Assembly: GCA_900708905.1 (NCBI GenBank)
Contig: CAADRB010000016.1
Coordinates: 1,089,112-1,153,111, forward strand
Length of the DNA stretch: 64,000 nucleotides
Direction: 5' to 3'
DNA from: Hymenolepis diminuta
Lineage: Eukaryota > Platyhelminthes > Cestoda > Cyclophyllidea > Hymenolepididae
In this document: piece by piece, positions 36,090-47,424 of the stretch
How positions within the stretch are numbered: position 1 is the first letter of the stretch
How the letters are laid out: every line of letters begins with the position of its first letter
Made by a program: the position numbers and the translations under genes
The notes under the pieces: generated by a model
The model's input: only the letters and a program-made list of their open reading frames with translations
What the model was told of the DNA's origin: nothing
Database searches by the model: none

Positions 36090-37240
36090 AAAGTACCTGA
36101 GTGGTTGTTAAGTCCTCAATATTAACCAACAAATTGAGAACTCAAAGTTGATCACATTCAACATTACCTCTATGAGCTCCTCTGAGAACCACACTTCATC
36201 TGAACTCCAGAATCATCAAGTTGGGTTTGCTTCAGACTTATCTTTCCTTTTTATTATTCCGCTCTTCGCAGGGAAAATCTGAATGACAGGTTTTTATGTA
36301 ATTTAGCTTCCATCCTCTTTTCATATAATTTCTGTAGCACCCATCTACTGGATAAAGGAGCCAACTAGTTGGTAGATCAATGTAGGTAATCATTTCGATC
36401 AAATCTCAATCTCTTGACCTCAAAATATAGGAGAAGTAAATGATATTGTTACCCATTCGGCACATAAAGAAGTCATATTTCCTTTGAGAAAATTAAATTC
36501 AGTCGTACTGCGGCATATCGAAATCTCTGAAATTTGGTCTTAACCTTATTTACATAGTCAACAAGTTTGCATTTGGCTCCGGCTCCCCCTCTACATTTAA
36601 GGCTTAGGTGCTGATTCATATGATTTGATACATTTCACAGGACATTTAAAGGCCCAAACACACATGCAGATGAACAAACTGGGGATCTGTTTAAGTAATC
36701 AAGTCACAGCATATGGCTATTTTGAAGCAATAATAAACGGGCAACATTTGGTGTAATATATACAAAAATCAATAAATTTCACGTCATTGGAGAACTGAGG
36801 TTAAATCTTAGTAACTGGGATTAGTGGAATATATGAATATATAGTATATATAATAAGCGAATATCTCTTTGGTACATTTCCTATAATCGGTATCCTTTTC
36901 CATCCATTGTTATTAAGCTTATTGATCAAAATGTGGTGGTTAAATTTTCGTGCCGAAGGAATGATTTAGATAAGGAATTTAATTATTGTCATTTAGGTAT
37001 TTAAGAAAGGGGAGGAAGAGTGTATTTAGAAGATTTCTTGAGAGTTATAACAGGTGCACCTTTAATACTTAGATTGAAATATTTCAGAGTGTTACATCCT
37101 GTTTTGGCTTAGTTATGGAGACGTTGATTTTCACGAACATGAATTTGAATTTAAATGGAATTACATTTTTAATCATAAATTTCACACAGTAGCGAAAAAT
37201 TTCATGTTTTGGACCGCATAAATGAAGTGAAGATTTGGTA
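36090..37240. other. Intergenic, nothing firm
   Basis: GTACCTGAGTGGTTGTTAAG at 36094 and the block 36330-36480 resemble worn SINE-A pieces but cannot be delimited. No exon seen. Confidence 0.4.
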
Positions 37241-37246
37241 CCTTAA

Positions 37247-37477
37247 TCAATCCCACTTTTCCCATAGCGGTAGAGGGGGAAAGGACGGCGACGTAACAAA
37301 TCTCAAATCTGCAGAGTTCTTGTTTTGTCTCAGGACGGAAAATTCTCGTAGGTTGTCTCTAAGTCGATCATCCACCTCATCAATACTCGGATGCACATCT
37401 CTCCGGACAACTTGGCAGTTATTTGGGACAAAAACTGGGGCAGTTTTGACCTCCAAAGACCAATAAGATGAAGACAA
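37247..37477 (-). CDS. Candidate coding fragment, hypothetical
   Basis: An open frame of 76 codons on the minus strand lies in a patch of raised GC with several CpG. It contains APVFVPNNCQVVRRDVHPS, IDEVDDRLRDNLREFSVLRQ and a Pro-rich end. The middle is charged and helix-like (alternating Arg/Asp/Glu with Leu) and looks more like protein than the opposite frame at 37209-37466. An acceptor is possible at CTGCCCCAG (about 37437) and a weak donor at AAG|GTACCA near 37243, but they do not keep this frame to the end. No family recognised. It could be an exon, a retrocopy fragment or chance. Confidence 0.22.
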   Translation of the reverse strand: MSSSYWSLEVKTAPVFVPNNCQVVRRDVHPSIDEVDDRLRDNLREFSVLRQNKNSADLRFVTSPSFPPLPLWEKWD

Positions 37478-37479
37478 CT

Positions 37480-39985
37480 TTTATTCCTATATTAAGCCAT
37501 AGGTTAGTTCATAAAGTGTCCTGTAGTAATTGCATTCTGTCTCATCCTTCCCTCTTGAGTATGAGTAAATTTTAGCCTTGGATTTCTAGTGGACAGATAG
37601 ATCTTGGTGGCAGAAACTGGAATTCTTTGAATTACCACAGAATAGAAGGGTCAGTTTTATACTATGGATAAGGACTTTCCACCTCTTTCTTTAGCAGGAA
37701 AATTTTAGTTCCAGGTTCAAGAATGGCAAGAATAGATTGGGATCGATTTTAATAATTTGTAATAGGAAATTTCTAGGACAAATCTCCCAACTTTATGAAA
37801 GCTTGCAAACTTTTTTAATGAAATACCCAAAAGGGTTCGCTAGTGGGGTAATAAAATTAGACAACAAATGATAAACCTTGATTTCATTTGTTTATGCATG
37901 AATAACTGGAATAAATTTTCAAAGTGATTGAATATTTACGAATAGGGTTATTTTATGAATCACAGAAAGGCTAGATTTTCGATACATTAGAAATTTCAAG
38001 TTTAAATATAGTGTGGCCTGGGAAACTGAAAAGTTCCATTTTGGTAGCTCTATCATGTGATTATTTAGCCTATTAATTAAAATCTAGGCCAACCATCTCT
38101 TTATAGAAAAGGTAAGAAAATCTCAGGAAATGAGTTGTGAGCTAATTACTTATAGAGGATTGTGAAAATTAACCACCAGGAAATCTAATGAACTTCTACA
38201 GCCTAGGCAAAAGAATCAACAAATTTTCATCGTGAAAGAGCGCCGTACCCACGAGCACGTTTACCGTTGCCCCGTCGGTGCGCATTAAAAATAATAGCGA
38301 AACTTACGAATATATCCCTGTGGAAAGGATATGACATTCCAAGTGAAAAAGAGGGGTCAAAGCAATTTGTTTAAGTTAAAGGCAGTTGATATAAAATAAA
38401 AAAAATTATTTTTAGGCACGAGTTTTTTTTTCAATGACATGTAATAATAAAAAGCGCATTTACGAAGACCACTCATCCGACTCCTTTAGAGTGGAATATG
38501 TCTCATAAAACCAACTTTCAGTGGATTAACTCTTTAATATCAAGGTTGATGTTGACTTTCCGAGAGATGGTGCAAGACTTAAAAAATTCAGTCATGTTTT
38601 ATTTCATTTTTCTCCCTCACATTTTATCTCAATTTGCTCTCATTCTCAGTAAGTTTTTACTAAAGGCAAGGCAAATACCTCGCATTTTTCATCGTTTTTC
38701 AAAGCCCTTTGGAAATAAGTTATGCACGGAAGAATTAACAATTGTTTACCTTCCTCATTTCTATTATTTTCCTACTCAACCGCGTTGATTGGCAAATTTT
38801 ATGAAATTAATTAGACTGTTTCTTTTTTTCCCTCTTTGCATATATTGAAGTAAATTTACTTTGAGAAATAGGAGGAGCAGTCATTATTAAGTGACTTACT
38901 TTGTCGCAATGTACAATTTGAGACTCGGAAGTTTACGCCAATTCTGAATGGCTTAATTTGGGAATGATACATTTTTCAGCTTTCATTTTCATAATGCTGC
39001 CTATGTCAATGACGAGAAGTACTGACAAGTTGGAATCACGGAAACATGGGGAACAGTAAGAGAGTCGAATAAGATTAAGTTGTCTGTATCCTCGTAAAGC
39101 GAATGGTTCATTGTGCAATATTCTAGTGTTCTGATGTAACGATTTGGCTCCCAGGTTTGTGGGTAAGATTATGTCCACAGTATTTAGAGTCTGGTTGATT
39201 TAATTCTGTAGTTGTTTATGCCACCTTGATTCTGGTGTATCTTCTTACAGCCAAAATTTTTAAATTGAATCCCCATACACGACTCCATATTTTAAAAGCA
39301 AAAGATCTCCTGTAAAAGAAGATGAAAAGAAAAAAATGACAAATATTGTAAATAAGCATCTCCCTGCAGTTTCTTTGAGTTTGGCATGACAGTTCCTGAA
39401 AGCTTTCAACAATCTGAGTGTGCACTTTGGTAATGATCCAACATCATCTTTGCACTCGAACAAATAGTTTCCAAACTTCCTACTGCGCGGATAACTTTGT
39501 CTATTCCTAAATATTTAAAGGCCTAAGAATTCTTACAGGGAGTTACTTTTAAAGCCCTCGCATGTTTCATAGTGTGTGGCTTCCCAAACAGCTTGAGAGT
39601 TAAGGGGAAAGAAAAGGAGGGTAATGGCCGCCTATTTGAAACACATTTTCTCCTATTTTCTTGGTAAAACTTTTCCCGTGAGAATTTTATTTATTTTCCC
39701 CTAAAGCCCTAGTTTTAACATCTGTTCTCGATCAAATCTAAGCGTCTTTACTATTTCTAACAGATTGCTCTAACAGATCGCCCTTGACCCACATTAGTGA
39801 CAAATATGATATCATAGCTATCCACACTCGAAACTGTTTTTATCTCAGTATATGCCCTCCTTTTTACCTCTTATTGCAAATTCAAAGGGTTTAATAATTT
39901 TTCCTTTCTTTATTACCGTATTTTCATGAGCACTGCGGCGAAAATTCTGTGATCCAACTAAAGCAGATTTTAATTTCTACTTTTT
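37480..39985. other. Intergenic, nothing firm
   Basis: A minus-oriented SINE-A head remnant may lie at 38238-38290 (GTACCCACGAGCACGTTTAC, then GCCCCGTCGGTGCGC). The minus frame 38933-39178 ends just before a GTAAGT donor-like site at about 38892-38897, but a stop precedes it. Nothing else is recognised. Confidence 0.4.
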
Positions 39986-39988
39986 CAG

Positions 39989-40020
39989 CCAAAGACTGCT
40001 TTGGTTTACGCATTCAAGAA
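39989..40020 (+). other. Possible 32-base microexon
   Basis: CTACTTTTTCAG with a good pyrimidine tract ends at 39988, and GTAAAC begins at 40021. The 32 bases between are open in all three frames. With no neighbouring exons the evidence is limited to the splice signals, which will also arise by chance. Confidence 0.15.
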
Positions 40021-40024
40021 GTAA

Positions 40025-41995
40025 ACAAACCTCTCAGCATTTTTTTTGAATAGAAGCAGTCAGGCTCTGTACTGTAAGAACAACTGCTTGAGCGTGTAAG
40101 TTCGTTTCATTGATTTTTTGCAGTTCGATTATCGATCGAATCGGCAAATGCGGTGCAAATTTTGTGCAAAATTATCAATATTATATAGTTCATTTTATTA
40201 ACATAATAATGGTGTTAAAACAGCTTTTTTTCCCCACAAATTTTGTTTTAATTGGTATTGATCAAAAGCGCATTTGTCCACTGGTTGTCAAAACTCACTT
40301 TTCTATTTTTGATTGAATAAGGTAATCTTTGAATAAATTGCATTCATATGGCAATAATTTTTATCAAATTAACCTATATATATATATACATATATACAAG
40401 GTATATCAGTCAGAAACCCTGTGGGTACACTGAGAATAAGTAGCTGGTACAAAGATCCTAAATGCTTCAAAAAGCACAATTTTTTGAAACAAGCTAAAGA
40501 TTTTTCAGGATCATAGTTGTTATTCAAATAAATCTGCTCTAATTATGCCTTTATTTTCGCTTAAACCGACAATATTTTGATGTTTAGTCAGCTTGTTTAC
40601 TAGTACGAAATGAGATCACACAAACAGTAAACATGGAAGTATCCCGTGTTTCTCCTTATTGTTGATAATAGAATTTGTTTTGATGAAGAAAATTACAAGA
40701 CACGGGCTTAACATCCTTACTACTGCCTTGGCTCAGAGCCAAATTACGATCCTTTTAGTCCCGCGTTCTCTTTATGATAGATGGCTAGGTGAATTGTGAA
40801 CCAGTGTGGGTTGCATTTCAAATTGCTTTGCACGGCTTGTAAAGAAGTTTGGCTATGTAACCAACCTTCTAAATTTTGCTTCCAAATGTTAGGTTTCTTA
40901 TAATCCTTCCGGAGTGAGAGATTGTCTGTGCAATACAAAACGAAGAGAAATTGAGTTTTGCTTGAAAGCCATGCTTCTTTCTTGTCGAATTCGTTAGCAT
41001 CATGAGAGCTGCATAATATTTTATAGGATCATTCTGCTTTCTCGACCTTTGAGAGTAAAATGGCTAGACTAAGTAGACACCTGTTATTTACTCTACATAA
41101 TATGATGTGATCTAGCAAGGCCGTATTCACCCTGACGCCTTATTGACCTTTTATGCGTAGTTTCGAAACATTACAGGCACTACCACCAATCTTAGATGTA
41201 TGTCTACTTCAGCTATCGCACAAACTAGAACTTGATAGTGTAGTTCGATCTTATGAAAGCGGTGGTAAATGTAAACATTTTTGGACTATCTAGCGTAATT
41301 AGTCAATCAGAATGCTTTCAAAACAAATATCTTCAAGTTAGCAGAGTCTTTAAAACAAAAAATTACTAATCATACATTGAGAACGAGGTAAATCTTTACT
41401 TTCCAATACCGATAACGATAAATTTCTTGCTTATCTATCTTCAAATACTGAAAGGCTAACACTCTGAATGTTTCCGAATTGTGATTTTAAAATAACTAAT
41501 TACGTAAGTTTAACAATAAGTGCAAAGGCGATTTCATAAATGACAATTATATTTCAAATACCTACATAATGGTCCTCTCACATGGATATTTTCATAAAAA
41601 ATGTAAAGATTAAATTAGTAGATTTTAGCGGTTAGATTCAGTGATTCACAACGGTGTCCATTTAAAAAAATCGGGGATGGAAACCAAAAAATACGTCAAC
41701 CTTTTTTAAACAAAAAGCTTAAATTTTGCGTCTTTCATGCTGTTACAATTCTGACTTAAAAACATAGAAATTAAAATACAAGGAAAAGGGATTTTTTTCT
41801 TCTTATCTCACACGCATTTGCAAAGAGTTGATGACACCGAGCATCCATGCGGACTGTTCCTCTTTTTCTCTGGCCTTTTATTTGTGGTTGATATTCTATC
41901 AAGAACGGAATAGATTCATTATAGATTAGATTCTGCATCCAAATTGTAATTCCTTTCTCACCGAACATCTGCTTCACGTCTGTATTGAACTGCTG
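40025..41995. other. Intergenic, possible transposon end
   Basis: An AT dinucleotide tract at about 40374-40396 runs into ACAAGGTATATCAGTCAG, which resembles a TA-flanked DNA-transposon end, but no matching second end was found. Minus frames at 40744-40938 and 41771-41977 are unassigned. The latter lies just downstream, in LINE orientation, of the 42-44.7 kb element. Confidence 0.35.
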
Positions 41996-42079
41996 TCAGC
42001 TCTTTGTATGAGACACTTTAAAGTTTCCAAATTTCGGTAATTTGTAATTCAATAAGAATTCAGCGAACTTATAGCCTTT

Positions 42080-44700
42080 TTCGTGCAGGCTTCCCCGGAG
42101 GTTAAGCCTACGCTTCAGAAATTAAGAGGCGAGATTACTCGGAGGAACATTTTCAGCCAGCACTTCACTCATTTGTCGTCTGCTGTGCAGGCCCACCATC
42201 ATCTGCCTAGCAGCATTCTGAACAGCAATTAATTTGTTACCATCCACCTTCCGATGAATCAGTGTAGTTTTAATCGAAAGTACTTTCGATCTTAGAACTG
42301 GTCTGAGCATCACTAGCCGTCCTTTGACCTTCATGATAATAAATCTTATGGCATCATCGGTTAGACCTTTGTCATTCAAAGGAGAGCCAAGATATGTATA
42401 GCAACTCACCCGATTAAACCTGTGTTAATCTAACTGTAGATATGACAGTTTCAGATCTAAACCTACATGCATCCAGACTATTTTTACACACGGCGTTTCG
42501 ATGGCATATTTATCCAGTATTAATTTGCATCTCCGCAGAAGTTTTTCAGCATGCCCAGTCGAATTAGTAATAAGATGTAAGTGGTCGGTATATTCTAAAT
42601 ACCACAATAACTATTCGTACCTTGCGGAATTGAAGTTGGATGGATTTTCTCTACTATAATTTGGAATACTATGTTAAAGGGAAAAAACCTTCTTTGGATC
42701 CTTGTCTGATGTCCCTCTCCACGGAAAGTACTTCACTTGACTCCTTTATGTGAGCTTTCCTGTCATCTAAGAGTTGTTTAACACAGCTGATTATGTTTCA
42801 AGGTAGCTTTAGCTTGCAGAGTCTTGTTAAAATTTTAAAGATGAGCAGTGAATCAAAGCCCTCCCTTAAATCAACAATGATAATTACTGTTCCTCAATGG
42901 CGGTCAATGTCTTCTTGATTTACTGTTCTTACAACAAGCATCACCTATTCTGTGGTAATTCCAAAACAAAATTCCTGTTGTGTATTTGACAATTCTTCAC
43001 TCAAATGTAAATTAAGTCCTACAGATATCATCGATGCAAATTATTTCTTCATCGTGTCAAGAAGGAAAATACTTTAGTAGTTAGGTGGATCAGTTCTTAC
43101 TCCCTTACCTTTGCAGATACTGATTAATTCAGCATCCATCCAGGAACGAGATATAGGGTTCTGCCCCGTTAACAGTAATTAAAGAGTTTCAGTATGTAGG
43201 TATCTAGTGCTGGTCCACTCCACTTAATAAGTTTAGATGGTAGGGCATTAGCTCCAAGACTTCTCGAAGATTTCTATTTTCTTCTCCCTCTTTTTGTTCT
43301 TCTAATATCAGGGTTGTTTCCTAAGACAGTCCTGTAATGTTTAAGGCAACACCAGATTGTATAGGCTGAAAAACTGAATAGCTCAGCACAATGTTTAGTC
43401 AAATAGCTGAGATCAACGGCAAATTTATTTAGTTTCGAATTAGGCCATGTTCAAGGAGTTGTCCGCAGAACTTTCTCAAATGAGTGGTAAACTTTTTGGA
43501 TTCATTAATAGTTAACAATTCATGAAATTACACCAATTTTTAATCGAAGTATACTCTTTTTCCATTCAATATGAGTAGATCCACTTTATTTCTACACCTT
43601 TTATATTATAGGCATATGGCTCAGGGGATTGGTCAGGTAACCACAGTTTCCCGTAGCTCTTTCCTCATCTAGTAATTTAGCATATAAATTTTCTATTGTC
43701 ATTTCATACTATGGCTTCATTATTCCTATTCTGATACGGCTTTTCTGACATGCTTTATTGGCAGTCTGTGTATCAGCATTTATCATATCATTATATTCTA
43801 AGTCGTTGCGTTCCAGGATCGTCTTTTCAAGCATTCATTTATTTATTTATTCTGGTATTTATTCTGTTGTCTAGTTCTTGTCTAACTTATATGCCTACCT
43901 AACTTTCCCGATGTAGCTTCAATTCTGTGATTTGTGTGACCAAGAAATTATCAAACTGCATCCGCTTCACTAGATGCTCGTATATAGAAAAATCTGATTC
44001 CACTTTTCGGTGAAGCACGATAGAAATCAAGGACAGTACCTTAGTCTATTCTTGGATGGCCCCATACGTGTCGTCTTTTACTAGATTTTTGGGGAAAAAG
44101 AATTGACAGCATAAAGATTATTTCTTCAACAAAGGTTCAGTAGGCACATTTCATATACCGAGGTCTCCACTTATTCTGTAAAAAAGGCCAACTGGATTCA
44201 TATGATTTACATGAACATTCTGGCCAAGTCGGCTGTTAAAATCCCCTGTAATGATGATATTTTTGCATTTACATTTCGTGTCTCTCAATAGAGTATTCAG
44301 TTGTCTGTAAAAGATTTATTTTTCCAAAAAATTGGAAGGAGCAATCCGTTGGCACATAACAACCAGTTGTACCCAACGATATATTGTAATATTAGTTATA
44401 ATTATAGTTAACCAATTGGAAATTCGTTTAAGTTCTTGAATGTGAAGTGAGGGTTTACTGATGAGAAATGCGACACTGCCAAATGGCATGGAGTTATTTT
44501 ATCTTCAGAATTATAAATTGTGAATGTAGAGATTACATCAGTTTTTAACATTTAAGCAGTTTTGGTTTCGGTTAATGCTGCTAGATGGATTTTCGGGCAG
44601 AGAGTTGATGCGTAAGAGATAAGAGTTTCAGCTCTCTGTGACAAGACCTGACGTTCCAGAATCCAAACGTCTGAAGTTGGTTTTTTTCGAGCGCTTGAGG
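42080..44700 (-). mobile_element. Decayed APE-type non-LTR retrotransposon (LINE)
   Basis: Read on the minus strand from 44700 leftward, pieces of one element occur in the correct order. At about 44660 there is FGFWNVRS and then IHLAALTETK, the start of an APE-type endonuclease. At about 44360 there is a GCYVPTD-like segment, and at about 44260 ITGDFNSRLGQN, the GDFN motif of the endonuclease. At about 43230 there is NALPSKLIKWSGPALDTYIL, the linker into reverse transcriptase. At about 42880 there is VIIIVDLREGFDSL, and at about 42690 the segment before the palm (RQGSKEGF). From 42600 to 42122 come the HLHLITNSTGHAEKLL and CYTYLGSPLNDKG segments. Stops and frameshifts are frequent, so it is inactive. 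The element is about 2.6 kb against 3 kb or more for an intact RTE/CR1-type LINE. Clade assignment is tentative. Confidence 0.88.
42122..42607 (-). pseudogene. LINE reverse-transcriptase C-terminal part
   Basis: Two adjacent minus frames (42425-42607 and 42122-42409) with one break hold the best-kept part of the LINE protein. The first covers YTDHLHLITNSTGHAEKLLR, where the usual catalytic Asp-Asp pair of the palm motif is degenerate (only TDH is seen). It is followed by a Cys/Leu segment typical of the thumb. The second carries CYTYLGSPLNDKGLTDDAI, SKVLSIKTTLIHRK and a NAARQMMVGLHSRRQMSEVL tail that resembles the C-terminal region of this protein class. Loss of the palm Asp residues confirms it is dead. 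Confidence 0.8.
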
Positions 44701-44790
44701 TCAGAGTTAAGTTTTCGAATTTTTGCTTGAGCTCCCCCGCTCATATAGTTTATGGCTGATTGACGGGAAAATTATTTTGGGTGTTCGGTC

Positions 44791-44807
44791 CCCTCCCCCT
44801 CCCCCAT
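44791..44807 (+). repeat. C-rich run
   Basis: Runs of C of 4, 5 and 5 separated by single T lie just past the LINE's 5' side. On the LINE strand this is G-rich. Confidence 0.6.
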
Positions 44808-44837
44808 CCAATATAATTGTTATTTTCGTGCTCGTCT

Positions 44838-45038
44838 CCCATGTCAGATATCTTGGGTCTGATTACCATCGGAGTATACCAAGTGAGCAGAATAGCCAAC
44901 CATACTGATTAAGTCTGGTTTATATATAGAGGGTGGTAGAATTCAAGTCTCTCTCAAGGGAGGCTTCATGATACCACTCTCTACCCAATTTGGGAACTAG
45001 AAAACGCTATCCTAAGCTGGGAAATATTATAATTAGCG
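44838..45038 (+). repeat. SINE-A copy, head worn
   Basis: The body is among the best kept: CTGATTAAGTCTGGTTTATA at 44904, GAGGGTGGTAGAATTCAAGT at 44929, AGGGAGGCTTCATGATACC, and CACTCTCTACCCAATTTGGG, followed by GAAAACGCTATCCTAAGCTG. The tRNA-like head upstream (GATATCTTGGGTCTGATTACC) is mutated. Confidence 0.78.
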
Positions 45039-45039
45039 T

Positions 45040-46360
45040 TGTTATATTTCTCAGTCAAATTACGTGTTTCCTCGTTATTCTTCCTAATTTGGTTCTCTGA
45101 AATTAATTCAGTAGACGAGTTCTTTCTTGAGAAAAGGGAAAATTTTTACATTTCTTGGCTTTAAGGACTGCAGCTATTCCATGTGTGTTATAACAAAAAT
45201 TCTAACTTTAGTTCTGGTTGCATTTTACGTTATCCTTAAAGTAAATTCACGAATAACAGGTAGTTTTTAGTGCTATTTACACAATGTTTGATGAACTAGA
45301 AATGCATTAACCTGAATTGACCTGGTTTCAATGGCCACAAATTTGCAACGGTGTTGTTGTGTTCTGCGCATATTGAAAAAAGGTTACTAGGTCTTGAGTT
45401 TTGAATAAAATCCAATGAACTTGAATGCATATGTTGGTCTTTCGATATTTGATCAAAGAGGAACGTATTACTGAATTTCGTCAACGATTAAAAGCGTGAA
45501 CAGTGGAAAGATAAAATCCATACTTCTTACTCAAGTGTACTCCAGGAAATCCCTCCTCTACTCAATATGAACTTAAGTAGTACCTCGATTTGTGGTGATC
45601 AACATTAACGATCTATTAGAAGAGATAGATGCACCGAGATGAACAAAGACAACCTCATTATCTGGAACATTGAATATCAGCGTTGAATATCTCTTTAAAT
45701 TTGAATACAAATGTTCTAGTCAGAAATCTTGAGGTCAGATCCATAAGGCCATCTTTTGGAATTGACAGAACAAACTTAATCTCTTATATTATTTCTTCCT
45801 CTCTCCCCTTTTTATTTGAGAAACCTCGATCCGCTTAGCCTTTAGGAATAGTTTCTATAATAACAAAAACTATAAAATATGTCATTGTCGTGAGTAAGTA
45901 TAATAATCATAATTACCAGTTAGACAAAATTTGAAACTAAAGGGAATTGGTTAATTCTAATCAATTTCTTACGCACCTATCCTTCAACTGTGTGATGAAG
46001 TTTGGAAAGCATATCTGCTCTTTGATCCACTAGCATCATTTGTATGGCGGTTAAAATAAAAGCCAAAATGACCTCTTTCCAACATCAACGGGCTTGAAAC
46101 AGGTCACCCATCTTTTCCTTTCATTTCATGGATAGTTAAGATATTTTCTTATTTGAATGAAATTTGTTGAACTTAAATACTAGTAGTGACTAGTACCAGT
46201 ACTAGTGACTGAAATGACAAACTGCACTGGTTCAAAAAGGGCAGATTCCCCCTCTCCCCCTACCCCCACCGCCCTGAGTTTTTGATAAACTTGGACATTA
46301 ATATTAAAAGAATGGTTTTCCAATGCTAATCCCTTTGAGAAATATAGCATTGCCGTGTCG
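45040..46360. other. Intergenic, nothing recognised
   Basis: AT-rich. A C-rich tract (five or more C per run) lies at 46248-46268. A short palindromic cluster around ACTAGTACCAGTACTAGTGAC occurs near 46189. No gene. Confidence 0.45.
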
Positions 46361-46369
46361 CCCTACTGA

Positions 46370-46595
46370 GAAACTTCCAAAGTCCATTATGGGAAATGGT
46401 ATAAACTTCCTACTCTGATAGAAAACAGGTATTCTGGAGCCACTCTAATCGCATTATTCCATCCCTCTTATTGAGCCGCACTAATTAATGTGATTGACCA
46501 TCTACTTCACCTGGATGGGCACCAATGAACATCGAACCCATGCCCTCTAACTTCGCAAACGTGTATGCTGATAGTTACAATGCCGATAACCTTTA
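46370..46595 (-). repeat. SINE-A copy, near full length
   Basis: The minus-strand order is complete: tail AACTTCCAAAGTCCATTATG at 46371, CTACTCTGATAGAAAAC, TATTCTGGAGCCACTC, ACTTCACCTGGATGGGCACC, AACATCGAACCCATGCCCTC (B-box complement), then AACTTCGCAAACGTGTATGC and a worn A-box at 46570-46592. Confidence 0.75.
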
Positions 46596-46599
46596 TCAT

Positions 46600-47395
46600 C
46601 ATTCTTATGAATTTCAAATGAGGGTCTCAAAGCATATGAAGAGGATTTATACTAGATTTGCACATTTAGCAATTACAAACCATAGAACATGCCCTATATG
46701 AAATATAAGTAGACACTCCTAGATAGTAAACATTCATTTTACCATAATTCAACATTTTGCTTAAATGAAACATTATGGGAATTTCGGGTTGTTTACTTAA
46801 TGTTCAGTGAACTCGAGATGAATTTTTCACGTGACCTACAAGCAATGTCAACAGGTATACCGTGGATTGTTTTCATTTTCTTTTAAGTTCACCTGCACGT
46901 TCTTGAAGTGCAAATAATCCGTCTTTTAAATGATTCATATCTAACTTAAATGAAGATTGCTTTATATTGGAAATGACTTAATATAATCAAAAAGCCTTGA
47001 AGCGATGCCTTATGAACTTGAATTAAAATAAAATGTCGGTAAATATATATGGAATTAAAGGAGGTAATATAATTTCGGCATTGCATTAGCATATATATAA
47101 TTCCGGGCTCTCTTTTCTCTTAGTTTAACAGACGCCCGTAGTTTTTTGCTCTCAATCATTGTTAAATATAAGTTGAAAATTACTTAAAAGAACGTAATTC
47201 TCAGTCCTTTTGATAGTCGAAATCATAATCAAGAGCTCAAACCAAACTCGGCTATCGAAAAATTTTCGAAAACTGAGCAGTGAGAACCAGAACACCCATA
47301 CGTAGTAAAAATGTAACCTGTTTAGTTATTAATTAAGTTATAATACATTAAATTCATCGGATATATCTAAAATACTTATTTTCAAGGAGGGAAGA
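46600..47395. other. Intergenic, nothing recognised
   Basis: No element or exon found. The AT content is high. Confidence 0.45.
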
Positions 47396-47396
47396 A

Positions 47397-47420
47397 CGGA
47401 AATCGGTCCTTGCAGTTTGG
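47397..47420 (+). other. Spliced-leader-like short match
   Basis: AATCGGTCCTT at 47401-47411 followed by GCAGTTT matches, with a 4-base gap, my recollection of the tapeworm spliced-leader exon. There is no donor site or snRNA-like 3' part after it, so it is not a working SL gene. It may be a remnant or chance. Confidence 0.2.
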
Positions 47421-47424
47421 GAGC

